A stretch of 64,000 nucleotides of DNA from Mesorhizobium_B sp035998495 (GCA_035998495.1 DASYHP010000059.1:1-64000), one strand, 5' to 3'. Shown: positions 37,630-46,884, counted from the stretch's first letter. Numbers and translations are program-made. Notes: generated by a model not told the origin, from the letters alone.

Positions 37630-38466
37630 TTGAACAAGCCGCAGTTCTTTCACCTGCATCTCGTGTCGGACGCGACCGGCGAAACGCTGCTGGCGGCGGG
37701 CAGGGCGGCTGCCGCGCAATATCGGGACGCGCGCGCGATCGAGCATATCTATCCCTTGATCCGCAACGAGAAGCAGCTCGCCAGGGTCTTTTCCGCCATC
37801 GAGGACGAGCCCGGCATCATCCTTTATACGATGGTGGACCCGGCGCTCGCGAGAAAGCTCGACGAACGGGCGCGCGCCCTGGGCTTGCCGTCGGTGTCGG
37901 TGCTCGAGCCGGTGCTCACCGTGTTCCAGTCCTATCTCGGTACGCCGGCCGGGCGGCGGATGGGCGCGCAGCATGTGCTCGACGCCGAATATTTCCGCCG
38001 CATCGAAGCGCTCAACTTCACCATGGAGCATGACGACGGGCAGGCGGCGGACGACGTCGATCAGGCCGATGTGGTGCTGGTCGGCATTTCCCGCACGTCC
38101 AAGACGCCCACATCCGTTTACCTCGCCAATCGCGGGGTGAAGACCATGAACATTCCCATCGTGCTCGGCATGGCTTTGCCGGAGGCGCTCACCCGCGCGA
38201 AGAAACCGCTGGTGGTGGGGCTCGTGGCGAGCGCAGAGCGCATCAGCCAGGTGCGGCAGAACCGCATCCTGGCCGCGCCCGGCGAGCTCAGCGCGGATTT
38301 CTACGTGGACCGGGCGTCGATCGCGGAGGAGCTGCACTATGCCCGAAACCTTTGCGCCCGGCATGGCTGGCCGGTGATCGACGTGACGCGCCGCTCCATC
38401 GAGGAAACAGCCGCCGCGATCCTCGCCTTGCCCAAGCGGCCAGCGCGGCCCAAAGGAGACGAGTAG
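37630..38466 (+). CDS. ppsR: Pyruvate-phosphate dikinase regulatory protein (PPSRP/PDRP)
   Basis: This 278-residue bifunctional kinase/pyrophosphorylase (DUF299) phosphorylates and reactivates PEP synthase or pyruvate-phosphate dikinase. The N-terminus NKPQFFHLHLVSDATGETL is typical, and the P-loop-like GISRTSKTPTSVYLA is near residue 154. It starts with TTG at 37630. It is the first gene on the right of the candidate origin and runs with maf, aroE, coaE and dnaQ. Confidence 0.93.
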   Translation: MNKPQFFHLHLVSDATGETLLAAGRAAAAQYRDARAIEHIYPLIRNEKQLARVFSAIEDEPGIILYTMVDPALARKLDERARALGLPSVSVLEPVLTVFQSYLGTPAGRRMGAQHVLDAEYFRRIEALNFTMEHDDGQAADDVDQADVVLVGISRTSKTPTSVYLANRGVKTMNIPIVLGMALPEALTRAKKPLVVGLVASAERISQVRQNRILAAPGELSADFYVDRASIAEELHYARNLCARHGWPVIDVTRRSIEETAAAILALPKRPARPKGDE

Positions 38467-38467
38467 A

Positions 38468-39079
38468 ATGCCGGACAATGGCGGGGGCGTTCTGGTCCTG
38501 GCCTCGGGCAGCCGGTTCCGGCAGGACATGCTGCGCGACGCAGGCGTGGATTTCGAGGTCGCCTTGCCCGACCTCGACGAACGGGCGCTCGCCGCCCCTC
38601 TCGAGAACAGCAATGCCGCGCCGGCCGACGTCGCGCTGATCCTCGCCGAGGCAAAGGCAGTATCGGTGAGCGAGACCCTGCCCGGCCGCTGGGTGCTGGG
38701 CTGCGACCAGACGCTGTCGCTCGGCGACCGGCTCTTCCACAAACCGCGCGACATGGAGGACGCCCGGCGGCACCTGCTCGCTTTGTCGGGCCGCACGCAC
38801 CAGCTCAACAGCGCGGCGGTGCTGGCGCGGGACGGCGAGGCCCGATGGCGGCATCTCGGCACAGCCGACATGACGGTGCGAAAGCTCGACCCGGCTTTCG
38901 TCGGTCGTCATCTCGCCAAGGCCGGAGATGCCGTGCTGGGCAGCGTCGGCGCCTATCAGATCGAGGGCTTGGGTGTGGGACTCTTCGAGCGGGTCGAGGG
39001 CGATTACTGGACGATCGTGGGCCTGCCGCTCTTGCCCGTGCTCGGGGCGCTGCGCGAACGGGGGCTCGTGGATGCGTGA
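38468..39079 (+). CDS. Maf-like nucleoside triphosphate pyrophosphatase
   Basis: This 203-residue enzyme hydrolyses non-canonical or modified nucleoside triphosphates. LVLASGSRFRQDMLRDAG at the N-terminus and LGCDQTLSLGDRLFHKP and GVGLFERVEGDYWTIVGLPL further on are the Maf/YhdE-family motifs. It starts 1 bp after the ppsR stop and overlaps aroE by 8 bp. Confidence 0.93.
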   Translation: MPDNGGGVLVLASGSRFRQDMLRDAGVDFEVALPDLDERALAAPLENSNAAPADVALILAEAKAVSVSETLPGRWVLGCDQTLSLGDRLFHKPRDMEDARRHLLALSGRTHQLNSAAVLARDGEARWRHLGTADMTVRKLDPAFVGRHLAKAGDAVLGSVGAYQIEGLGVGLFERVEGDYWTIVGLPLLPVLGALRERGLVDA

Positions 39080-39914
39080 GGCTTTTGTTTGCGGGCACCC
39101 GATCAAGCACTCGCGCTCGCCGCTGATCCACGGCTTCTGGCTGAAGCAACATGGGATCGAGGGGCGATATCGCGCCCATGACGTGCCGCCCGCAGCGTTT
39201 TCGGATTTCCTCGACAAGGTTCGTCGCGGCGAATTGCTCGGTGGAAATGTCACGATCCCGCACAAGGAAGCGGCGTTCCGCCTCGTGGACAGCCGCGACG
39301 CGGCGGCGCAAGCGATCGGCGCGGTCAACACCGTCTGGTGCGAGGGCGGCAAACTGGTCGGCGGCAACACGGACGCATATGGCTTTGCGGCCAATCTCGA
39401 TGAGCTTGTTCCCGGCTGGGCGGCAGGTGGCGGGCAGGCGCTGGTGCTGGGGGCCGGTGGGGCCGCACGGGCCGTTCTTCATGCGGTCCTGCAGCGCGGG
39501 TTCGAGCGTGTGCGTCTCGCCAACCGCACGCTTTCCCGCGCCGAAGAGCTTGCCGCGCATTTCGGACCGAAGGTCGAGGCGGTCGGCTGGGAGGCGCTCG
39601 AGAGGCATCTCGGCGATACGATCCTCTTGGTCAACACCACGGCGCTGGGCATGGGCGGCGAGGAGATCGCGCTTTCCTGGGATCGGCTCCCCGAGGGCGC
39701 GACCGTGACCGACATCGTTTATGTGCCGCTTGAAACGCCTTTTCTGCGGGCCGCCAAAGAGCGCGGCGGGCTGCGCGCGGCCGACGGGCTCGGCATGCTG
39801 CTCCACCAGGCCGCGCCCGGCTTCGAGCGCTGGTGGGGCGTGCGCCCCCGGGTGACGGCCGGCTTACGCGCGCTCATCATGGCCGACCTCGAAGAGAAGG
39901 CTCCCGCCGCATGA
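39072..39914 (+). CDS. aroE: Shikimate dehydrogenase
   Basis: This 280-residue NADP-dependent enzyme reduces 3-dehydroshikimate in aromatic amino-acid synthesis. The substrate-binding segment is HPIKHSRSPLIHGFWL, and the catalytic Lys lies in GNVTIPHKEAAF. The NADP site is LVLGAGGAARAVLHAVLQRG. The ATG at 39072 lies within maf; the frame extends upstream but only as shadow. It overlaps coaE by ATGA. Confidence 0.95.
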   Translation: MREAFVCGHPIKHSRSPLIHGFWLKQHGIEGRYRAHDVPPAAFSDFLDKVRRGELLGGNVTIPHKEAAFRLVDSRDAAAQAIGAVNTVWCEGGKLVGGNTDAYGFAANLDELVPGWAAGGGQALVLGAGGAARAVLHAVLQRGFERVRLANRTLSRAEELAAHFGPKVEAVGWEALERHLGDTILLVNTTALGMGGEEIALSWDRLPEGATVTDIVYVPLETPFLRAAKERGGLRAADGLGMLLHQAAPGFERWWGVRPRVTAGLRALIMADLEEKAPAA

Positions 39915-40561
39915 TCGTGCTGGGCCTCACCGGCGGCATCGGAATGGGCAAGACCGTCACCGCCCAAATGCTCCGCGAGGAAGGCGTGCCGGTCCACGAC
40001 GCCGACGAGGCCGTGCATCGGCTCTATGCGGGGCCGGCGGCCGAGCGGGTCGAGCAGGAATTCCCTGGCGTCCTGGTGAATGGGATTGTGGACCGGGAAC
40101 GCTTGGCGGGTCGCGTGCTCGGCGATGCCGACGCGCTCAGGCGGCTCGAACAAATCGTCCACCCGCTGGTGCGAGATGATGCGGAAGCGTTCGTCAAGGC
40201 CGCGCGCGAACGCGGCGCAAAGCTTGTCGTGCTCGACATCCCGCTCCTGTTCGAGACCGGCGGCCGCAGCCGCGTGGACAAGGTGCTGGTCGTGTCCGCG
40301 CCGGCCGAGCTGCAGCGCGCGCGCGTGCTCGCCCGGCCCGGCATGACACCGGAGAAGTTCGAGGCGATCCTGGCCCGCCAGATGCCGGACGCGGAGAAGC
40401 GGAGGCTGGCCGACTTCGTGATCGACACGTCGGGCGGGTTCGAGGAAGCGAGGACCGAGTTGCGCCGCGTGATCGGGGAACTCATCGGACCGATCCAAGC
40501 GAACGGCTTGCCTTCGGGCGGCGGAACGCCGACATCGGGGGAAGCGGAAAGGGAAGAATGA
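39911..40561 (+). CDS. coaE: Dephospho-CoA kinase
   Basis: This 216-residue kinase catalyses the last step of coenzyme A synthesis. The P-loop GLTGGIGMGKT is at residues 5-15, followed by VHDADEAVHRLY and VLDIPLLFETG, the dephospho-CoA-binding region. It overlaps both neighbours by ATGA, an arrangement that couples translation through aroE-coaE-dnaQ. Confidence 0.96.
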   Translation: MIVLGLTGGIGMGKTVTAQMLREEGVPVHDADEAVHRLYAGPAAERVEQEFPGVLVNGIVDRERLAGRVLGDADALRRLEQIVHPLVRDDAEAFVKAARERGAKLVVLDIPLLFETGGRSRVDKVLVVSAPAELQRARVLARPGMTPEKFEAILARQMPDAEKRRLADFVIDTSGGFEEARTELRRVIGELIGPIQANGLPSGGGTPTSGEAEREE

Positions 40562-41286
40562 TGCGCGAGATCGTGTTCGACACGGAAACCACGGGGCTGG
40601 AGGCGGCGGCGGACCGCGTGATCGAGATCGGCGCGATCGAGCTCGTGAACCGCTTCTCCACAGGGCGCGTGTTCCACCATTACATCAACCCGCAAGGCCG
40701 GCCGATCCATCCTGACGCCGAGGCCGTCCATGGCATCGGCGCGGCGCAGCTTCAGGGCAAGCCGACCTTCCCGGAGATCGCCGGCGAGTTCCTGGACTTC
40801 ATCGCCGGCGCGCATCTCGTGGCGCACAATGCGGGGTTCGACATCGCCTTCATCAACGCCGAGCTGAAGCGCATCGGCGCGGCTCCGATCGAAGCCGAGC
40901 GCGTGGTGGACACGCTGCAGCTCGCGCGGCGAAAGCACCCGATGGGCCCCAACTCGCTCGATGCGCTGTGCAGGCGCTACGGGATCGACAACAGCCGCCG
41001 CGCCAAGCACGGCGCGCTGCTCGATTCCGAGTTGCTGGCTGAGGTCTATATCGAGCTGATCGGCGGCAAGCAGACCGCTCTGGCGCTGGAGACGGCAGCC
41101 GCCGCGAGCAGCGCGGAAGTCGAGGACGAGAGCCTGTCGCCCAGCGAGGCATTTGGGGCGCGGCCCGCACCCTTGCCGCCGCGGCTCACCGAAGAGGCGC
41201 TGGCGGCCCATGCGAAGCTCGTGGTAGGTCTGGGCGAAAAGGCGATCTGGGGGAAAGTGATGCCGGCCGTCGCCCCGGAGGGGTGA
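40558..41286 (+). CDS. dnaQ: DNA polymerase III subunit epsilon (proofreading exonuclease)
   Basis: This is a 242-residue 3'-5' exonuclease of the DEDDh type. ExoI DTETTGLEAAADRVIEIGAIE begins at residue 6, ExoII HNAGFDIAFINAEL near 91, and ExoIII includes AKHGALLDSELLAEVY near 152, with the catalytic His. It is the last gene of the plus-strand run from ppsR and converges on secB 62 bp later. Confidence 0.95.
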   Translation: MMREIVFDTETTGLEAAADRVIEIGAIELVNRFSTGRVFHHYINPQGRPIHPDAEAVHGIGAAQLQGKPTFPEIAGEFLDFIAGAHLVAHNAGFDIAFINAELKRIGAAPIEAERVVDTLQLARRKHPMGPNSLDALCRRYGIDNSRRAKHGALLDSELLAEVYIELIGGKQTALALETAAAASSAEVEDESLSPSEAFGARPAPLPPRLTEEALAAHAKLVVGLGEKAIWGKVMPAVAPEG

Positions 41287-41348
41287 GCGGGGCCGACCTC
41301 ACATTCCGATCGCTCCGGGTCGAAGCGAAGACGCTCGACGGCTTTCTG

Positions 41349-41849
41349 CTAGCTGACCTGGACCTTGGCCGCTGCCTGGTCCTCGGCCATCTTGCGCTGG
41401 AACATCTGCGCGAAGTCGATGGGATCGAGCAGCAGCGGCGGAAAGCCGCCATTGCGGGTGGCTTCGGCGATGATCTGGCGCGCGAAGGGGAAGAGCAGCC
41501 GCGGGCACTCGATAAAGAGAATGGGCAGCATGTGCTCCTGCGGGAAACCTTCGATGCGGAACGCGCCGCCATAGGTCAGCTCGACAGCGAACAGCACGTC
41601 GTTGTCCTGCCCGGCCTTGGCCGACAGGGTGAGAACCACGTCATATTCCTTGTCGGACAAGGGATTGGCGCCGACATTGACGTTGACGGCGATGCTCGGG
41701 GCCTTGTTCTGCGCGCGAAGCGAGCGCGGCGCGCCGGGGCTCTCGAAGGAGAGGTCCTTCACATATTGGGCGAGAACGGAAAGCGTCTGCTTGGGCTTGT
41801 TGCCGTTGGTCGCGCCGGTCGGGGCCGCGGGATTGTCGAAGCTGGCCAT
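41349..41849 (-). CDS. secB: Protein-export chaperone SecB
   Basis: This 166-residue tetrameric chaperone holds preproteins unfolded and hands them to SecA. The core VLAQYVKDLSFESPGAP and the C-terminal region with LLFPFARQIIAEATRNGGFPPLLLDPIDF are highly characteristic. It is monocistronic and convergent with dnaQ, as in Caulobacter and rhizobia. Confidence 0.95.
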   Translation of the reverse strand: MASFDNPAAPTGATNGNKPKQTLSVLAQYVKDLSFESPGAPRSLRAQNKAPSIAVNVNVGANPLSDKEYDVVLTLSAKAGQDNDVLFAVELTYGGAFRIEGFPQEHMLPILFIECPRLLFPFARQIIAEATRNGGFPPLLLDPIDFAQMFQRKMAEDQAAAKVQVS

Positions 41850-41954
41850 CAGGTTTGTCCTCGATTGCGGCAGGAAGCGCCGTCCCGTCTGGCCGTCCCG
41901 CTGAAAAGTCGCGGGCTGCTATCACGGCCCTCCCGCCATGACAAGTTCGAGCGG

Positions 41955-42428
41955 TCAGCGCGGCCCCGACCAGGGCGAGGAGGACGCGCCGGGCTCTGTC
42001 GGACGCGGCGGGGATTCATGCGAGAAATCGGTTCGGTCGAGCTCGATCACCTTTGGCCGGGCGCGGGCGCCGCGCGCGCCGAAGATCTGGACTCGGCTCT
42101 TCAGCGCCCTCCAGGCGCGGGCGCGCAGGGGCGGCAGGAGGATGACGATCGCGAGGATGTCGGTCAGGAAACCCGGCACGATCAGGAGCAGGCCCGCCAC
42201 GAGGTCGAGAAAGGCGTTGACCACGCGCGGCCCGGGGTCGCGGCCCGCCTGAAGCTCGCCCTGCACACGGGCGAGCGTTTGGCGGCCGGCGCGCCGCACG
42301 AGAAGCAAGCCGATCACCGCGGCGCCCAGAACAAGCCCCAGCGTGGGCAGGACGCCGAGGGCCTGGCCCACCAGGATGAAGCCGGCGATCTCGAGAAGCG
42401 GCAAAAGCAGGAGCAGAAGGCGAATCAT
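41955..42428 (-). CDS. fxsA: FxsA-family membrane protein
   Basis: This is a 157-residue cytoplasmic-membrane protein named after suppression of F-plasmid exclusion of phage T7 in E. coli. MIRLLLLLLPLLEIAGFILVG begins with the first membrane segment. A second region, VVNAFLDLVAGLLLIVPGFLTDILAI, carries the conserved PGFLTD motif. The ATG at 42428 was chosen because the protein aligns from there; the frame opens at 42620. It follows secB on the same strand in many alphaproteobacteria. Confidence 0.9.
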   Translation of the reverse strand: MIRLLLLLLPLLEIAGFILVGQALGVLPTLGLVLGAAVIGLLLVRRAGRQTLARVQGELQAGRDPGPRVVNAFLDLVAGLLLIVPGFLTDILAIVILLPPLRARAWRALKSRVQIFGARGARARPKVIELDRTDFSHESPPRPTEPGASSSPWSGPR

Positions 42429-42618
42429 CCAAAGTCCTTGCGCGGCTCGGAAAACGGCCGCCAAGCAAGAGATAGGAAGGAGCGAGGGCGATTGAAACGG
42501 CGATGGCGCGATCCGCCCTTTGAATGCGGAGGCCTGCCGTTCTATATGGCCCAGGACGGACAGCGGCATGGCGAAGGACGAACGTCCCCGCCGAAGCGGA
42601 AGGCGGTTGGCGCGGCAC

Positions 42619-43332
42619 ATGGAGTTCTTCGACTTCGGAACGATCTTCTTTCTCGTCGCTGCGGTGGTGATCTTCTACCAGTTGCGCAACGTGCTGGGCC
42701 GGCGCACGGGCAGCGAGCGTCCGCCTTTCGACCCCTATACGGCGGGGCGCAGCCGCGCGGAAAAGGAAGCCGCGGCGGGCAACGAGAACGTGGTCTCGCT
42801 GCCGCGCAAGCGGGCGGCGGGGGAGGCGGCCCCGGAAGAGGGCTACGCGTCCATCGACGCGATGGCGCCCCCGGGCAGCGACCTCAACAAGGGCCTGCGC
42901 GCGATCAGGGACGCCGATCCGTCCTTCGACCCCAAGGGGTTCGTCGAGGGCGCGCGCATGGCCTATGAGATGATCGTGATGGCCTTCGCCGACGGCGACC
43001 GCAAGACGCTCAAGAACCTGCTCTCGCGAGAAGTCTATGACGGCTTCGTGGCCGCCATTTCCGAGCGGGAAACCCGCGGCGAGAAGGTGCAGTCCTCCTT
43101 CGTGGGCATCAACAAGGCGGACATCGTGGCCGCCGAGATGAAGGGATCGGAGGCGCATGTGACCATGCGCTTCATCAGCGAGTTGATCTCGGCCACCCGC
43201 GACAAGGCGGGCCAGGTGATCGACGGCGATCCCGAAACCGTGGCCGAGGTCAAGGACGTCTGGACGTTTGCCCGCGACACCCGCTCGCGCGACCCCAACT
43301 GGAAGCTGGTGGCCACCGAAGCCGAGGATTGA
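42619..43332 (+). CDS. Tim44/TimA-domain protein
   Basis: This 237-residue protein has one N-terminal membrane anchor (about 5-25, FGTIFFLVAAVVIFYQLRNVLG) and a C-terminal Tim44-like domain (about 100-235). It resembles the import-motor subunit of mitochondria; bacterial versions are inner-membrane proteins of uncertain role. The ATG at 42619 starts just before the anchor; 17 codons further upstream (42568) is an alternative. It is divergent from fxsA and precedes mltA. Confidence 0.85.
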   Translation: MEFFDFGTIFFLVAAVVIFYQLRNVLGRRTGSERPPFDPYTAGRSRAEKEAAAGNENVVSLPRKRAAGEAAPEEGYASIDAMAPPGSDLNKGLRAIRDADPSFDPKGFVEGARMAYEMIVMAFADGDRKTLKNLLSREVYDGFVAAISERETRGEKVQSSFVGINKADIVAAEMKGSEAHVTMRFISELISATRDKAGQVIDGDPETVAEVKDVWTFARDTRSRDPNWKLVATEAED

Positions 43333-43361
43333 TTGATCCCCGCCGTGGGAGACCGTGGGCC

Positions 43362-44471
43362 ATGGCCGAAGCTCCGCCGGGCTTCACCCTGCGCCGTTTT
43401 TCCGACCTGCCGGGCTGGCGGGACGACGACTTTCAGCCCGCGTTCGAGGCGTTCCGCCGCTCGGCGTTCCGGGTGCTGGAGAAGCCGTATCGCTCGGGAA
43501 GCCTCGGGATCGCCTTCGAGAGTTTTCAGCCCGCCTTCGCCGCCGCCCGCGCGCAAGGGGTGCGCTCGGCGGGTGAGGCGCGAGCGTTCTTCGAGGGATT
43601 CTTCCGGCCGGCGTGGGCGGCGCCCGACGGAGGCCAGGCCAAGGGCTTCGTCACAGGGTTCTATGAGCCTGAGGCGGAGGCTTCGCCGGAGCGGACGCCC
43701 GATTTCCCGGTGCCGCTTTACCGCCCGCCGCCGGAGCTCGTCGAGATCGACGGGGAAAGCCGCCCGCCGGGGCTCGACCCGGCCTTCCGCTTCGCGCGCC
43801 GCACACCGCACGGCTTCGAGGAACTCTGGGACCGGCGGGCGATCGAGACCGGCGTGCTGGCCGGCCGCGGGCTGGAGCTCGCCTGGCTCAAGAGCAAGGT
43901 GGACGCCTTTTTCATCCATGTGCAGGGCGCGGCGCGCCTCCTGATGCCCGGCGGGCGGACAGTGCGCGTGACCTATGCCGCCAAAAGCGGCCACCCCTTC
44001 ACGGGCATCGGCAAAGTGCTGGCCGATATGGGCGAGATCCCGCTCGCCGCGGTCACCATGCAGAGCATCCGCGCCTGGCTCGCGCAGAATCCCGAGGGGG
44101 TAGACGAGCTCCTTTGGCGCAACCGCTCCTTCATCTTCTTCCGCGAGGCGCCGGTGGACGAGCCCGCGCTCGGGCCGGTCGCGGCCGCGAAAGTGCCGCT
44201 GACGGCGGGCCGCTCGGTTGCCGTGGACCGGCTGCTGCACACGTTCGGCACCCCCTTCTTCATCCATGCGCCGGAGCTGACGGCGTTCGATGGCAAGCCG
44301 TTCCGGCGGCTGATGATCGCCCAGGACACGGGCTCGGCGATCCTCGGCCCGGCGCGGGGCGACCTCTTCGCCGGCTCCGGCCTTGCCGCAGGCGAGATCG
44401 CCGGCGTGGTGCGGCACCGAGCGGATTTCTTCGCGCTTCTGCCCAAGACCCTGCTGGACGAGCAATCGTGA
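43362..44471 (+). CDS. mltA: Membrane-bound lytic murein transglycosylase A
   Basis: This 369-residue enzyme cleaves peptidoglycan to 1,6-anhydromuropeptides. VTGFYEPEAEASPERTPDFPVPLYRPP and the barrel segments SKVDAFFIHVQGAARL and YAAKSGHPFTGIGKVL are MltA hallmarks. The 3D domain near the C-terminus contains LMIAQDTGSAILGPARGDLFAG, with the catalytic Asp. No clear signal peptide is seen at this start, which is odd for a periplasmic enzyme. It overlaps the Smr gene by GTGA. Confidence 0.93.
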   Translation: MAEAPPGFTLRRFSDLPGWRDDDFQPAFEAFRRSAFRVLEKPYRSGSLGIAFESFQPAFAAARAQGVRSAGEARAFFEGFFRPAWAAPDGGQAKGFVTGFYEPEAEASPERTPDFPVPLYRPPPELVEIDGESRPPGLDPAFRFARRTPHGFEELWDRRAIETGVLAGRGLELAWLKSKVDAFFIHVQGAARLLMPGGRTVRVTYAAKSGHPFTGIGKVLADMGEIPLAAVTMQSIRAWLAQNPEGVDELLWRNRSFIFFREAPVDEPALGPVAAAKVPLTAGRSVAVDRLLHTFGTPFFIHAPELTAFDGKPFRRLMIAQDTGSAILGPARGDLFAGSGLAAGEIAGVVRHRADFFALLPKTLLDEQS

Positions 44472-45025
44472 GCCGGCGAACGAAGCTCCTGAGCGACGAG
44501 GATCGCGTGCTGTGGCGCACGGTCGCCGAAACCGTGGAGCCGCTGCGAGAGCCCAAGCCGCCCAAGGCGAAGCCTCCTGCCGTCGCCCCCTCGGCGCCCG
44601 CGCCCGCGCCGCTCCCTCCCGCGGAAAGCGCCCCGCCGCAAGCCGCGGCCCCTGCCGCGCCTGCGCCGCCACGGCCGCGCCCGCCGCCATCGCCGGCCGG
44701 CCTCGACCGACCCACGCATGAGAAACTTGCGAAGGGCCGGGTGCCCATCGAAGGCCGCGTGGACCTGCACGGGCTGTTCCAGGACGAGGCGCATGCGCTG
44801 TTGCTCTCCTTCCTCCGGCAGGCGCGGGCGCGTGGGGTTCGGCATGTGCTGGTCATCACCGGAAAAGGGGTTTCGTCCGGCGGGGATGGCGTGCTGCGCC
44901 GCATGGTCCCGGCCTGGCTCGGCACCGCGCTGTTCCGCGAGCTCGTGTCCGGCTTCGACGAGGCCGCTCGGGGCCATGGTGGGGGCGGCGCGCTTTACAT
45001 CCGCCTCAAGCACCGGAAAGCGTGA
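44468..45025 (+). CDS. Smr-domain endonuclease-like protein
   Basis: This 185-residue protein has an N-terminal region rich in Pro, Ala and Lys (about 15-75) and a C-terminal Smr domain (about 95-180). The motif VDLHGLFQDEAHALLLSFL and VLVITGKGVSSGG with a following GGGGALYIRLK are the LDxH-like and TGxG motifs of MutS2-type nicking domains. The GTG start overlaps the mltA stop. The mltA-smr pairing is common in this order; it is thought to process DNA or RNA, but its role is not settled. Confidence 0.88.
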   Translation: MSRRTKLLSDEDRVLWRTVAETVEPLREPKPPKAKPPAVAPSAPAPAPLPPAESAPPQAAAPAAPAPPRPRPPPSPAGLDRPTHEKLAKGRVPIEGRVDLHGLFQDEAHALLLSFLRQARARGVRHVLVITGKGVSSGGDGVLRRMVPAWLGTALFRELVSGFDEAARGHGGGGALYIRLKHRKA

Positions 45026-45057
45026 TGCCCCCGCAACCCGATTCGCCTGGTTGAGCC

Positions 45058-45861
45058 TTGCGCATCCTTTGCCTGAACGCGTGGGGCGGCCGCCTCCACG
45101 CGCCGCTTCTCAGCTTCCTCGCGGAGGCCGATCCGGACGTGCTTTGCCTTCAGGAGGTCACGCGCGGTCGGGATGGATCGCCCGGCTGGCTCACCTACCG
45201 CGATGGCGATCACGAACTGCGCCAGCGCGCCGACCTCCTCGGTGATCTGCGCAAGGCGCTGCCGCGTCATGACGCGTATTTCTGTCCCGCCGCGCGCGGC
45301 CTGCTTTACGATGGCGAGCGCCCCGTGCCTTCGGAGCACGGGCTGGCGACGTTCGTGCGGAACACCTTGTCGGTGATCGGCCAGGCGCAGGACTTCGTGC
45401 ATGGGACGTTCTCGGCTAGAGGCTGGGGCGACCATCCGAGGGCGCGCAACGCTCATTGCGTCCGCGTCTTCAGCGGCGAGCTCGGCGGCACGGTGACCGT
45501 CGCGCATATGCATGGGCTGCGCGATCCCGCCGGCAAAGGCGACACGCCCGCGAGGGCTTCCCAGGCGCAAAGCTTCGCTGGCCTGATCCGCCGCGTCTGG
45601 TCTCCTGGGGAAAGGCTGGTCGCCTGCGGCGATTTCAACGTCCTGCCGGACAGCCAGACATTCGACACGCTCGGCACCCTCGGACTCGTGGACCTGGTCA
45701 CGGGCCGTGGCCACGCCGACACGCGCACATCCCATTACCGCAAGGCGGAACGCTTCGCCGATTACATGCTGGTCACGCGGCAAGTGGAGGTGCTGCGCTT
45801 CGACGTGCCGGCCGAGCCCGAAGTGTCCGACCATCGGCCGCTCGTGGCCGAGATCGCGTGA
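45058..45861 (+). CDS. Endonuclease/exonuclease/phosphatase-family protein
   Basis: This is a 267-residue EEP-superfamily hydrolase. Metal-site and catalytic segments are MRILCLNAWGG (Asn at 7), LCLQEV (Glu near 33), CGDFNVLPDS (Asp and Asn near 190) and SDHRPLVAEI (Asp-His near 260). Members cut nucleic acids, sphingomyelin or phosphoinositides, so the substrate is not determined. The start is TTG at 45058, since no ATG precedes the conserved N-terminus. It is the last gene before a convergent neighbour. Confidence 0.85.
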   Translation: MRILCLNAWGGRLHAPLLSFLAEADPDVLCLQEVTRGRDGSPGWLTYRDGDHELRQRADLLGDLRKALPRHDAYFCPAARGLLYDGERPVPSEHGLATFVRNTLSVIGQAQDFVHGTFSARGWGDHPRARNAHCVRVFSGELGGTVTVAHMHGLRDPAGKGDTPARASQAQSFAGLIRRVWSPGERLVACGDFNVLPDSQTFDTLGTLGLVDLVTGRGHADTRTSHYRKAERFADYMLVTRQVEVLRFDVPAEPEVSDHRPLVAEIA

Positions 45862-45877
45862 CGCCTCGCCCGAGGCG
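45862..45877. terminator. Hairpin between convergent genes
   Basis: CGCCTCG and CGAGGCG form a 7-bp GC-rich stem around CC immediately after the EEP-gene stop. It lies in the 21-bp gap to the convergent DUF1402 gene and could serve both. There is no T-tract, so termination may need Rho. Confidence 0.35.
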
Positions 45878-45882
45878 CTCCA

Positions 45883-46839
45883 TTAGAACAGCGCTTCGAG
45901 GTCGGCCAGCTTGTCGTTCACCAGCCACCCGTAATAGTTCTCGGCCGGCAGGCGTGGCGGCTCGCCGATGGCGGTGAGCGCCTCGTTGTCGAGCATCAGA
46001 GCCTCGGCACGGCCTCTGGCGTCGCCCAGATTGTAGAGGGTCGCCGTGATGCCGGGATTTTCGGAGATGTCGAAGCCCGCGATGTCGCGATAGGCGTCGA
46101 TGGCCTCGCGCAGGGTGGCGGCGACGTAGATGAGCGTCAGGTCCGGGTCCATGATGGTCCGGTAAACCTCCTGCGGGTCGTCGGCCGAGATTTTCGGCAG
46201 GTCCGTGGCTTGATGCACCGCGTCGGTGACCATGAGCGCGGTCAGCGGGCTGAGCTGGCCGATCCCGAATGTCTGGCCGGCATAGAGCGGCTGGAAGAAC
46301 ACGGCGGAAAAACGGTTGTCGGGGAAGCTCGTGCCATCCACCGTCTGGCCGCGGAAGGCGGCGTTCCACACCCGCTCGCGGCAGCTCCAGAGGTCGGCGC
46401 TGCCCGAAAGCCCCTCGCACTCGCCAAATTGCGGCCGCTGGACAAAATCCTCGATGCTTTCGCCTCCATGGGCGAAGGAGAGATCGCTTTGCAGATAGGA
46501 GACCGCCTTCACATAGTAGGTCTGGAGCCGGTCATAAGCGTCCACATTGTAGGTGTGCTCGCCCACGACGGCGCCCGCGATGTGGATGGGATCGATGCCG
46601 AAGGTTTCTGCGGCCTCCACGATCTTCTCGCGCAGCTTCTTGTCCTTCTGGAGGAGGGCGAGCACCTTCTTGTATTTCGCCTCGAAGCTGGTCTTGCCCT
46701 GCGCCGTGCGCTTCCGGGAGGCGCCGGGCACGTCCGGCTGCTCGGCCGAACGGTTGCCGGGCGGGACGGGGGTGACCGCGAAAGCGGGCGCGGCGGCGAG
46801 CCAGCCCGCGAAAGCCGCAAGAAGAACGGTGCGCTTCAT
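45883..46839 (-). CDS. DUF1402-family exported protein
   Basis: This is a 318-residue protein with a signal peptide at about 1-21 (ending APAFA). The mature part includes EAAETFGIDPIHIAGAVVGEHTYN and FGIGQLSPLTALMVTDAVH, which recall the lysozyme-like fold of lytic transglycosylases: a Glu follows the first helix, and GQLSPLTAL resembles their Q-x-x-P-x-T motif. DUF1402 is largely confined to Hyphomicrobiales and its function is unknown. It lies 98 bp after hslU on the same strand. Confidence 0.85.
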   Translation of the reverse strand: MKRTVLLAAFAGWLAAAPAFAVTPVPPGNRSAEQPDVPGASRKRTAQGKTSFEAKYKKVLALLQKDKKLREKIVEAAETFGIDPIHIAGAVVGEHTYNVDAYDRLQTYYVKAVSYLQSDLSFAHGGESIEDFVQRPQFGECEGLSGSADLWSCRERVWNAAFRGQTVDGTSFPDNRFSAVFFQPLYAGQTFGIGQLSPLTALMVTDAVHQATDLPKISADDPQEVYRTIMDPDLTLIYVAATLREAIDAYRDIAGFDISENPGITATLYNLGDARGRAEALMLDNEALTAIGEPPRLPAENYYGWLVNDKLADLEALF

Positions 46840-46884
46840 GCCAATTCCGCCTGAACATCCCGGCCGACGAGTGCGGCCCCCTCC

